From: a candidate division Zixibacteria bacterium HGW-Zixibacteria-1
Lineage (GTDB): Bacteria; Zixibacteria; MSB-5A5; GN15; PGXB01
Length of the DNA stretch: 64,000 nt
NCBI GenBank assembly: GCA_002838945.1
Contig: PGXB01000006.1
Coordinates: forward strand, 1 to 64,000
Reading direction: 5' to 3'
Part shown: piece by piece, positions 46,243 to 54,302 of the stretch
Position numbering within the stretch: position 1 is the first letter of the stretch
Layout of the letters: each line of letters opens with the position of its first letter
The notes under the pieces: model-generated
The model's input: the letters and a program-made list of their open reading frames with translations, nothing else
Told to the model about the DNA's origin: nothing
Databases searched by the model: none
Made by a program: the position numbers and the translations under genes

Positions 46243-47937
46243 ATGGCAGATGTTATAAAAATTGATTCTCTCGAGGGATTCGAGAAACTAATGCCGGTCT
46301 GGAGTGAGCTTCTGGAGCGGAGTGACTTTGATTCGATATTTATTACATATGAATGGCTCCATACATGGTGGCAGGTCTATGGTGGTTCGCACGACCTTTT
46401 TATTCTCGCTGTCAAAGACAGCGATTCCTTCATCGGCCTGGCGCCATTAATGCGGACCAATTATGGCGGTAAGAAAATAATTCAATTCATCGGCACGCCC
46501 AATGCCGATTACTGCGATTTCATAGGCACAAATAAGAATATTATCATCTCAAGTGTTTTATCTTTCCTGAAACAACATATTCTTGATTGGGACAGCATCG
46601 AATTTTCCCAGATACCGGAAGAATCAATATCACGCACAGCGCTTGAATCTTATGCCCGGCAGGAGAACATGCTCTTCAGAATGAAGGTCATTGAAACCTG
46701 CTATGCGTTTAAATATGATGGAGGCGAGGAGAAGCGGAAGGATTTTTCATTGAAACGGGGAACATCCTTAAAGAGATTCATAAATTTTTTCGAGAAAATG
46801 GATGGTCTCGGTCTGGAACATTATCGGGATGCCAATCAAATCGCTGAGATGCTGCCGCAATTCTATCACAGTCATTCCGTAAGATGGAAGGACCGCCTCG
46901 TCGGGGGGAAGTTCGAAAGCCGGGAAAACCGTCAGTTTCATGATGCCCTGGTTAAGGCTCTTGCCCCAAAGGTCATACTCCGACTGATAGTTCTCAATCA
47001 TGGGAATACCCCATTGGCTTATCTGTATGCCTTTGACTATAAGAAGCGCTTGAATCTTTATAATATCGCGACTGAGTCTTACTATGAAAAAAAATCGGCC
47101 GGTGTTATACTACTGCATTTATTGACTGAACAGACCGTGCGAGAGGGGCATGATGTAATCGACTTTTCAAGAGGCGAAGGCGGCCACAAGGAAAGATTTG
47201 TCAACAGCAGTTCAAATAATTATCAGATAAAAATTTATTCCAGCCGGCGGCCTTATTCAGCTGCCGGGTTTTATGATGGTATCAAAAAAAATCGGATAAT
47301 AAGAAAATTGATTGAAAATCATCGGACAAAGACTCTTAAGGCGGCATTCTCGGCTCATTATCACCGCGGCGGATTGGGTGGTATTATTGAACTCGGCCTG
47401 AAGAAATTATTTAAATCGATAATAGACTATAGATCGGTTCGAATATTCGGATTGGAGAAAGCTGTCCGGACATTCGAGGCCAGGGACGATACTCGAATTG
47501 AGCATCTGGGGCCGGAAAATATAGAAACAATTGGCTCCTTTTTGGGATTTGCCATGGATTCCGACAAATATAGGGCGATAATGGACAGGTTCTCCAACGG
47601 CGGTGAGTGTTATATTGTAAGGCATAGTGATACAATCGCTTGCATGGGGTGGGCGGTATTCGGAAGGGAAGTCATCCCGGAATGTGAATGTAAAATAGAT
47701 TTGGCCGCTGACGAGGTGATATTGTCCGACTTTTTTACATCGCCAATATTCCGCGGAAGGGGGTTCTTTGCATATTTGAGCGCTTTTGTTATTGAACAAA
47801 TGGCTTCACGGAATAAAAAGGTTCTTGCGCCCTGTTTTTCACATGACCTGAAATCGCAAAAGACCCTGGAGAAGATCGGATTTTCCCCGATTTCCAAGCT
47901 TCAAAGGCTTGATATTCTTGGGATCAGGCTGATTTAA
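46243..47937 (+). CDS. FemAB/BioF2-like acyltransferase fused to a GNAT domain
   Basis: 564 residues. The N-terminal part (about 1-340) matches the CelD/BcsL-type GNAT fold used in polysaccharide loci (YEWLHTWWQVYGGSHDLFIL, SFIGLAPLMRTNYGGKKIIQ, GTPNADYCDFIG, PLAYLYAFDYKKRLNLYNIA, VIDFSRGEGGHKERFVNSS). A linker follows, and residues about 405-560 form a second, shorter GNAT (YIVRHSDTIACMGWAVFG, DFFTSPIFRGRGFFAYLSAF with the CoA loop RGRGFF, LEKIGFSPISKL). Two acyl-transfer domains in one chain suggest two successive decorations or one catalytic and one binding domain. Confidence 0.82.
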   Translation: MADVIKIDSLEGFEKLMPVWSELLERSDFDSIFITYEWLHTWWQVYGGSHDLFILAVKDSDSFIGLAPLMRTNYGGKKIIQFIGTPNADYCDFIGTNKNIIISSVLSFLKQHILDWDSIEFSQIPEESISRTALESYARQENMLFRMKVIETCYAFKYDGGEEKRKDFSLKRGTSLKRFINFFEKMDGLGLEHYRDANQIAEMLPQFYHSHSVRWKDRLVGGKFESRENRQFHDALVKALAPKVILRLIVLNHGNTPLAYLYAFDYKKRLNLYNIATESYYEKKSAGVILLHLLTEQTVREGHDVIDFSRGEGGHKERFVNSSSNNYQIKIYSSRRPYSAAGFYDGIKKNRIIRKLIENHRTKTLKAAFSAHYHRGGLGGIIELGLKKLFKSIIDYRSVRIFGLEKAVRTFEARDDTRIEHLGPENIETIGSFLGFAMDSDKYRAIMDRFSNGGECYIVRHSDTIACMGWAVFGREVIPECECKIDLAADEVILSDFFTSPIFRGRGFFAYLSAFVIEQMASRNKKVLAPCFSHDLKSQKTLEKIGFSPISKLQRLDILGIRLI

Positions 47938-48138
47938 AAAATTCTACATGGTTAAATGACAAAGAGATAGAAAATATTGCGTTTTTGCCGATAATTTTAG
48001 TATTGATATTTTAATGAACATAAAAGTCGGTTTTTTTTGGCTTTTATTGATTAAATGTACAATATTATAAATGTATTTTCGTATGTAATTTTATTGAAAA
48101 TGAAAAAATAGTCAAAATCTCATAAGAGGGACCCTAAA

Positions 48139-49107
48139 TTGGACTTTAATAAAAACAGCCTTCGTATTGACGCCGAAAAAGTTACGGCTGAGTTGTGTGA
48201 GTTGATTCTCAAACAGGTGCGCGGCACCATGAAAAAGGGCGGGGCGGTCGTCGGTATTTCCGGCGGGATTGATTCTTCCGTCGTGTCGGCCCTTTGTGCC
48301 AGAGCCCTGGGGCCTGAAAAGGTTCTGGGAATTATGATGCCTGAAAAGGAATCGGCCGGTGAAAGTAAGGATTTGGCGCAGATACTGGCCGGCAAATTCG
48401 GGTTTGAAACGACCGTCGAGACCATCTCAGGCGGTTTGGAGGGAATGGGCTGCTATGCCAGAAGGAACGAGGCTATTTTATCGGTCTTTCCGGATTTTAA
48501 TGAGGAAAAGGACAAATGCAAGATCACCATCCCGACCAATATTCTCGAAAAAGATACCTATAATTTCTTCACCCTGGTTGTTGAAAAGCCGGACGGGACC
48601 ATTTTATCAAAGCGCATGCCTCCGGCGGCCTATCTTCAGGTTGTGGCCGCCTCCAATTTCAAGCAGCGGCTTCGCATGACCACTCTTTATTACCATGCCG
48701 AGAGACGCAACTGGGCGGTGGCCGGCACCGGTAACAAGGATGAACATATGCAGGGATTTTTTGTTAAGTATGGCGACGGCGGCGCCGATCTCAAGCCGAT
48801 TGCTCACCTTTTCAAGATCCAGGTTTATCAATTGGCCGAGTACCTTGGCGTTCCGAAAGAAATAATCGGGCGGACACCAACCACCGACACATACAGCGCT
48901 GAAGTCACCCAGGAAGAATTCTTTTTCGGGCTGGATTTTTACCGGATGGATATGCTCTGGCATGCACTGGAGAATAATGTTTCTCCGGAAAAGGCCGCCG
49001 GTGTGCTCGGTTTGTCGGTCGAACAGGTAAAACGCGGTTACGCGAATATTGATAGAAAAATTAAAGCGACGGAATATTTAAGAATGCCACCGCTCGAGGT
49101 GGAATAG
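48139..49107 (+). CDS. NAD+ synthetase (NadE)-like ATP-pyrophosphatase, first copy
   Basis: 322 residues, TTG start after GAGGGA in an AT-rich 200-base leader. The adenylating P-loop is intact (GISGGIDSS, SGGIDS at 41-46), as are NFKQRLRM, GTGNKDEHMQGFFVKYGDGG and IAHLFKIQVYQLAEYLGVP. There is no nitrilase domain, so ammonia must come from elsewhere. It differs from true NAD synthetases in an extra 30-40 residues before the NxKxRxRM motif and in the acceptor loop (TPTTDTYSAEVTQEEFFFG instead of PTADL...DE..LG). It is first in a four-gene cassette with an acyl carrier protein, an acyl ligase and a second NadE-like gene, which argues for a role beyond NAD synthesis. Confidence 0.85.
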   Translation: MDFNKNSLRIDAEKVTAELCELILKQVRGTMKKGGAVVGISGGIDSSVVSALCARALGPEKVLGIMMPEKESAGESKDLAQILAGKFGFETTVETISGGLEGMGCYARRNEAILSVFPDFNEEKDKCKITIPTNILEKDTYNFFTLVVEKPDGTILSKRMPPAAYLQVVAASNFKQRLRMTTLYYHAERRNWAVAGTGNKDEHMQGFFVKYGDGGADLKPIAHLFKIQVYQLAEYLGVPKEIIGRTPTTDTYSAEVTQEEFFFGLDFYRMDMLWHALENNVSPEKAAGVLGLSVEQVKRGYANIDRKIKATEYLRMPPLEVE

Positions 49108-49175
49108 ACAATTATTTGTAATCGTTAAATTCATAAGTACGTATTCTTGGTAAGTAAGGAATAGAAAGGGAAGAC

Positions 49176-49439
49176 ATGGCCATTGCAGATCAGGTTCAGG
49201 TCCAGAAAAAGCTGAAAGATTTCATCACCGAAACATTCCTTGTGGGAAGTGATATAAGCAATATTGCTGAAAATGATTCTTTCATGGAAAAGGAAATTAT
49301 CGACTCCACCGGTGTCCTGGAATTGACCGCATTTGTGGAAACAGAATTTGGAATCAATATCGAGGACAATGAAATGATCCCGGACAATCTTGATTCCATC
49401 GCAAAACTGGTAAAATTTATTGCCAGGAAATCAGGCTGA
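49176..49439 (+). CDS. Acyl carrier protein
   Basis: 87 residues, four-helix carrier fold. S44 in IIDSTGVLEL is the phosphopantetheine site (DST in place of the usual DSL). Acidic helix II and III residues (ETEFGINIEDNEMIPDNLDS) are typical. A strong AAAGGGA precedes the ATG. It lies between the first NadE-like gene and the AMP-forming ligase, so it is a dedicated carrier for this cassette and not the fatty acid synthesis ACP (inference). Confidence 0.93.
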   Translation: MAIADQVQVQKKLKDFITETFLVGSDISNIAENDSFMEKEIIDSTGVLELTAFVETEFGINIEDNEMIPDNLDSIAKLVKFIARKSG

Positions 49440-49508
49440 TATTTCGAGCAGTTGGCTGCCCGGGTATCGGTACTCCCCGCATATCACAACCAGTAATGTG
49501 AATAATCC

Positions 49509-51095
49509 ATGAATATCTTTGGCATATTAGAAAATGGGGCCGCCGGATTTCCGGATAATTGCGCTATGGTTCATCAGGACCGCCGCATTACTTATCGGGA
49601 ACTTTATGGCCTTGCCGACAGAATCGGATCTTATCTCAGCGGAATTGATCTGAAGAAAGGTTCGCGGGTTGCGCTGCTTTTCGATAATTCGATAGAGTAT
49701 GTCGCTGTTTTCTTCGGTATTTTCAGGGCCGGATATGTGGCTGTGCCTGTCGACACTTCATTAAAGCCTGAGAAAATGGGCTTTATTATTAAGGACTGCG
49801 GGGCGGAAATACTGTTTCTCCAGTCGAAGTTCGTCAGGCATCTGGATAAAATTATCGGGGAATCTTCCTCTCTGACAATGGTTATTTCCAATAAGAAAAT
49901 CAAGCCGGAACGGAGCGGAATTAAAATGGCGGGCCTTGATGAAATACTGGAAAGCGGACCGGACCATAAAATTCATTCCGAATCATCGGAGTTACCAACA
50001 GGCAAAATGCCGACTGTGGAGGAAATGTACTCAAAGGTATCCGAATCACCCACCGATCTTGGGGCGATTTTTTATACCTCGGGCAGTACCGGGGCGCCCA
50101 AGGGGGTCATGTTGTCGCATCGGAACCTTGTTTCCAACACGGTTGCCACTGTCGATTATCTCAAGCTTTCCGAAAAAGATAAAATCATGGTGATCCTGCC
50201 GTTTTATTACATTTATGGCAACTCTCTGTTGCTGACGCATATTCTGATCGGCGGTACTCTGGTTATTGACAATAGATTCCTGTATCCCGAGGTGATTCTG
50301 GATACCATGGAAAAGGAAAAGGCAACCGGGTTCTCGGGGGTTCCATCGAATTTTATTATTCTGCTGAATAACTCGACTTTCCCGACTCGAAAGCTGGAGC
50401 ACCTTCGCTATTTCACGCAGGCAGGCGGGGCCATGGCGCCGGAAATTGTCAGGAAGCTTATCAATGCCTTTTCGCATAAAGAGATTTATATCATGTACGG
50501 CCAGACCGAAGCCGCTCCTCGGGTTTCCTGGCTGCCGCCGGAGCGGTTAATGGATAAAATCGGTTCGATTGGAATACCGGTGCCGCGAGTCGAGATAAAA
50601 ATAGTTGATGATAACGGTCAAGAATCTCCGCCCGGAGAATCAGGGGAACTGATCACCCGCGGCGACAATGTCATGCTGGGCTACTGGAATCAGCCCGAGG
50701 AGACGAAACAGGTTGTCCGGGACGGCTGGTTATATACCGGTGATCTGGCGCGTAAGGATGAAGAAGGGTATATATATATAACGGGGCGTAAAAAGGAAAT
50801 TATCAAGACGGGCGGCAACAGGGTCAGCACCAAAGAAATCGAGGAATGTCTTCTCGAGCATGAGAGCGTCCTGGAAACGGCTGTGTTCGGCATACCCGAT
50901 GAATTATTGGGCGAAGCCATTAAGGCTGTCGTCGTTTTGAAGGATGGCTGCCGAGCCTCCGTCAAAGAAATTCAGACTTATTGCAAGACCCGGCTGGCCG
51001 ATCATAAGTCACCCAAAGTAGTGGAATTCATGGAAGCTTTGCCCAAGTATCAATCCGGCAAAGTAAATAAGATGCTTCTCAAGAATATTGTATGA
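49509..51095 (+). CDS. AMP-forming acyl ligase (ANL superfamily)
   Basis: 528 residues. All ANL motifs are present: YTSGSTGAPKGVMLSH (A3), YIMYGQTEAAPRVSW (A5), DGWLYTGDLARKDEEGYIYI (A7), GRKKEIIKTGGNRVSTKEIE (A8) and the C-terminal catalytic lysine in PKYQSGKVNKMLL. It activates a carboxylic acid as its adenylate and should load it on the ACP encoded 69 bases upstream. It resembles the acyl-CoA ligases associated with PEP-CTERM/exosortase A exopolysaccharide loci (family knowledge; no exosortase is seen here). Confidence 0.92.
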   Translation: MNIFGILENGAAGFPDNCAMVHQDRRITYRELYGLADRIGSYLSGIDLKKGSRVALLFDNSIEYVAVFFGIFRAGYVAVPVDTSLKPEKMGFIIKDCGAEILFLQSKFVRHLDKIIGESSSLTMVISNKKIKPERSGIKMAGLDEILESGPDHKIHSESSELPTGKMPTVEEMYSKVSESPTDLGAIFYTSGSTGAPKGVMLSHRNLVSNTVATVDYLKLSEKDKIMVILPFYYIYGNSLLLTHILIGGTLVIDNRFLYPEVILDTMEKEKATGFSGVPSNFIILLNNSTFPTRKLEHLRYFTQAGGAMAPEIVRKLINAFSHKEIYIMYGQTEAAPRVSWLPPERLMDKIGSIGIPVPRVEIKIVDDNGQESPPGESGELITRGDNVMLGYWNQPEETKQVVRDGWLYTGDLARKDEEGYIYITGRKKEIIKTGGNRVSTKEIEECLLEHESVLETAVFGIPDELLGEAIKAVVVLKDGCRASVKEIQTYCKTRLADHKSPKVVEFMEALPKYQSGKVNKMLLKNIV

Positions 51096-51118
51096 TTTTT
51101 TATAGCAAGGAGTGAATA

Positions 51119-52132
51119 ATGAAATTTTCAAAGAATATCATCAAGACCGATCCGGAGTATGAAGCCGGCCTGGTTCAGGATTTTCTGGCCGCTCAGGTCA
51201 AAGGAATTCCCAAAAGGGACGGCATCATTGTTGGTGTCAGCGGCGGCGTCGATTCGGCGGTCGTGGCGGCATTGGCCGTTAGAGCGGTTGGCAAGGAAAA
51301 TGTCATGGGTATGATATTGCCGGAGAAGGAATCCAATCCGATCTCGGCCGAATATGCCCTCAAAGCCATCAACAAGCTCGGGATCAGACATCTCAAAGTT
51401 GACCTGACCGCTAATGTTGCAAGTTTTAAGGCCTATGAAAACCGCGATAAGGTTATCAAGGAAATATTTCCCGATTACGGCCCGAACCATAAATTCAATA
51501 TCCATTTGCCACAGAATCTCCTCGATGTCGACCGCTATAATTATTACACGCTTCGTGTCGATGATGGCAAAGGCAATGTTCAGGAAAAACGGCTTACCAA
51601 GAAGCAGTTACTTGCCATAACGGCCGCGGCTAATGTCAAAATCAGGTCAAGAATGATCGCACTGTATTATTGGGGAGAGCAATACAATTACATGGTGGCG
51701 GGAACGACCAATAAGACCGAATTCATTCTGGGAGATTACTGCAAATACGGCGATGGCGGGACCGATGTGGAATGTGTTTCGCATCTTTACAAGATGAATA
51801 TTTACGAATTGGCCGAGTATCTCGATGTTCCGGTCGAAATCCGTGAAAGGACACCCAGCCCGGATACTTTCAGTCTGCCGGTTTCTGATATCGATTTTTA
51901 TTTCTGCCTGCCGTTCCATCTTCTTGATCCTTTGCTATACGCCTGGGAATATGGTATCAGCGCCTTCGAAGCGGCCAAGGTCCTTGATTTAAGCGAGGAG
52001 CAGGTAAAGAGAGCCTTCCGTGACTTCCAGTCAAAGCACACTTCGACGGAACATATCCGGGTTCTTCCCGGGTCAATCGAGCGCGACTGGATCAAATATA
52101 CAGATCGGAAGGCACTCAAGCCGACGGTTTGA
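51119..52132 (+). CDS. NAD+ synthetase (NadE)-like ATP-pyrophosphatase, second copy
   Basis: 337 residues; AAGGAG before the ATG, 23 bases after the ligase gene. P-loop VGVSGGVDSAVVAAL (41-46), NVKIRSRM, GTTNKTEFILGDYCKYGDGG, VSHLYKMNIYELAEYLDVP. It shares with the first copy the insert before the NxKxRxRM motif and the altered acceptor loop (TPSPDTFSLPVSDIDFYFC). The two differ in most other places, so this is an old paralogue pair and not a recent duplication. A glutaminase domain is absent. Likely an amide- or C-N bond-forming enzyme acting with the ACP and ligase (inference). Confidence 0.85.
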   Translation: MKFSKNIIKTDPEYEAGLVQDFLAAQVKGIPKRDGIIVGVSGGVDSAVVAALAVRAVGKENVMGMILPEKESNPISAEYALKAINKLGIRHLKVDLTANVASFKAYENRDKVIKEIFPDYGPNHKFNIHLPQNLLDVDRYNYYTLRVDDGKGNVQEKRLTKKQLLAITAAANVKIRSRMIALYYWGEQYNYMVAGTTNKTEFILGDYCKYGDGGTDVECVSHLYKMNIYELAEYLDVPVEIRERTPSPDTFSLPVSDIDFYFCLPFHLLDPLLYAWEYGISAFEAAKVLDLSEEQVKRAFRDFQSKHTSTEHIRVLPGSIERDWIKYTDRKALKPTV

Positions 52133-52307
52133 TTGATTTTATACGGAGTAGGCAATCTTGTCTATTTCTGGTAATTTTGGATGGTTTTTATCTTTACAAA
52201 ACTGATTGGACTGATTTTATTAAAAGCAAAAGGGAACCTTTTCCTTTGTTCAGTTTAAAATGATTTCGGAGCGATTGCCGAATTAAAGTAATGAAATTTG
52301 ATTTTCG

Positions 52308-53882
52308 GTGCGGAAAGGCCTGACATCGTTGAATAACAACCAGAAGAAAAATAATAAAAATAATAAGATTCCTGACCAGAGTCGGAATATGTTCGATGTC
52401 ACTGAAATATTAGCCATAGTCTGGCGCAGAAAGTGGCTCATCTTTCTCCCGGTAATATTGGTAACAGCGGTTACATTTGCGGGCTCATACCTGATTACTC
52501 CCGAATATGAATCCTCGGCGATTCTCTGGCTGGGAAACCCAGTTAAGCTGTCGGGCGAGTTGCAGCAGATGCTTGGAAGCGGCCAGCAGGGCTATCGCTC
52601 CATGCATGACGAACAACTTGAACTAAACAGTATGCAGAACGAGATCACCTCGTCGCCTTTTATCAGTCAACTGGCGACAAGGCTGAAACTGGACCAGGAT
52701 CCGACTCTTGAAAAGGATGCGCGAAAGGTCCTGGCGGCACAGCCCGAATTAGCGCTTGACCAGGTCAAACTTGATATTCTTACTAATAAGCTCAGGGATA
52801 AAATTGTTGTTACATATGCCGGCAAAGACCAGATCATGATAACGGTACAGTCAACCGACCCTTTCATAGCCCGGGACATGACCCAGACGTTGAGCGAAGT
52901 TTTCATGGCCGAAAAGATGAAACAGGAACTCGGGGTGGTCCGAATGTCCCAGGATTTCTCGTATGAACAATTGGCCAAATACGAAAAGGATCTTAATGAT
53001 AAAATAGACGCTAGGACCGAGTTGGAAAAGGGGTTCATGAAAATTCAACTCGACGAGGTGGTTGCTTCCGATGAAAACATCAAGGCGATAAGCTCTGAAA
53101 TCGAAAGCTCCAACCTTGACATTGAAGATGCCAAGGCCGAGGAACGCCGCCTGATTACGGAACTTTCCGAACAAGCCGGTCTGGCTGCCAGAAATCTGGT
53201 CCTGGCCGAATCGGACAATCTGAAAAGGCTCAATAAGGAGATTTCCGATCATCTCGAGACCGTAGCCAATTTAATGATCAAATATACCTGGAGCGCTCCC
53301 GAAATCCTGAATTACAAGACGCGGCTATATCGGATGTTGCGGGACATCGAGGATGAACACAAGCGCCTGGTTGGGCAGCAGTTCAATAATTATGACAGCT
53401 CCGTCCGCGACCTTTTGCTGCGTTTATTTAACATCCGCACCGAATTGGATGTCACCTATTCCAAGGTCAATCATCTTAAACTGGCCCTGGCCGACCTGAA
53501 CAGCAAAATAGGCATGAATCCGGAATATGCGGCCAGGCTTGATCAGCTTGACAGGGAGATCGTGGCAGCGCGGGATCTTCGCGATAAATTCAAATCACAG
53601 CAGGAAAGCTCTCAAATATCTCAGGCCTTATTGCGAGAGGCAAAATACAGGGTTATCGAACCGGCCAAGGTGCCGCTGGAGCCATTTAAACCTCAGCGCT
53701 CAAAGATTATTGTTCTCGGTTTTCTGCTGGGTATAGCCATCGGCGGCGGCGCCGTGCTTTTGACCGAGATGTTCGACAAATCATTCCGAAAGGTAGAAGA
53801 GGTCGAGCAACTGGTAGGATTCCCTGTTATTGGCGTCATTCCGCAGATTCAATCGATAAAGAAGTTAAAGCTTGGCAGTTAA
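52308..53882 (+). CDS. Polysaccharide chain-length determinant/export protein (Wzz/GNVR family)
   Basis: 524 residues; GTG start used, TTG 52329 and ATG 52389 possible. A basic, Asn-rich N-terminus is followed by membrane segment 1 (about 48-68, WLIFLPVILVTAVTFAGSYL) and a Wzz domain. A long coiled-coil region spans residues about 200-440. Membrane segment 2 (about 468-488, IIVLGFLLGIAIGGGAVLL) and a short cytoplasmic tail ending VEQLVGFPVIGVIPQ follow. No tyrosine kinase domain is attached, so a separate kinase would be needed if there is one. It closes the polysaccharide region. Confidence 0.9.
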   Translation: MRKGLTSLNNNQKKNNKNNKIPDQSRNMFDVTEILAIVWRRKWLIFLPVILVTAVTFAGSYLITPEYESSAILWLGNPVKLSGELQQMLGSGQQGYRSMHDEQLELNSMQNEITSSPFISQLATRLKLDQDPTLEKDARKVLAAQPELALDQVKLDILTNKLRDKIVVTYAGKDQIMITVQSTDPFIARDMTQTLSEVFMAEKMKQELGVVRMSQDFSYEQLAKYEKDLNDKIDARTELEKGFMKIQLDEVVASDENIKAISSEIESSNLDIEDAKAEERRLITELSEQAGLAARNLVLAESDNLKRLNKEISDHLETVANLMIKYTWSAPEILNYKTRLYRMLRDIEDEHKRLVGQQFNNYDSSVRDLLLRLFNIRTELDVTYSKVNHLKLALADLNSKIGMNPEYAARLDQLDREIVAARDLRDKFKSQQESSQISQALLREAKYRVIEPAKVPLEPFKPQRSKIIVLGFLLGIAIGGGAVLLTEMFDKSFRKVEEVEQLVGFPVIGVIPQIQSIKKLKLGS

Positions 53883-53915
53883 TCTTTATTTTCCTGCACC
53901 CCCCCAGAAAAGACT

Positions 53916-53955
53916 TGAAATAATATCTTATTTCATTATGCCACAATAAATTGTG
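53916..53955. repeat. Two palindromes after the chain-length gene
   Basis: TGAAATAA-TATC-TTATTTCA (53916-53935) is a perfect hairpin 34 bases past the stop. CACAAT-AA-ATTGTG (53942-53955) follows at once. Neither has a T run; they may mark the end of the operon or be protein-binding sites. They open the 420-base gap before the giant repeat protein. Confidence 0.4.
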
Positions 53956-53995
53956 CCGGCAGCACAGCTGGATTGATTTATCGTAATGATTAAGA

Positions 53996-54036
53996 TGCAA
54001 AATTCTGCATAAGTCGTTGGTCTGCAAATTCCTGCA
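53996..54036. repeat. Pair of TGCA-N6-TGCA elements
   Basis: TGCAAAATTCTGCA (53996-54009) and TGCAAATTCCTGCA (54023-54036) are near-copies spaced 27 bases start to start, about two and a half helical turns. They lie upstream of a possible promoter for the giant secreted protein and could bind a regulator. Confidence 0.35.
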
Positions 54037-54143
54037 ACTAATAAAAAAAAACAGTTTTTTATTCATTTTTTTGTTGCCAAAGCCCAAAAATTTCATATTA
54101 TTAAATAAGTGTAAGGGTATTTCTTACAATAAGATACCAGCGG

Positions 54144-54171
54144 TTTACATACGTAACGCAGAGTTTAATAT
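54144..54171 (+). promoter_or_regulatory. Possible promoter of the giant repeat protein
   Basis: TTTACA (54144-54149), 16-base spacer, TAATAT (54166-54171). The leader would be about 125 bases, AT-rich, with no other recognisable element. Confidence 0.35.
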
Positions 54172-54302
54172 CTGCAATCTTAAAAGAAGCGTTTATTATT
54201 TATAGTAGATAAAGTTATACTTATATTTCGGCACAATAAATAAGTCGTTTGGTTCTGAACAGAAATTACTAAACAAATACCGACCTCGAGAAAGGGTAAC
54301 TG

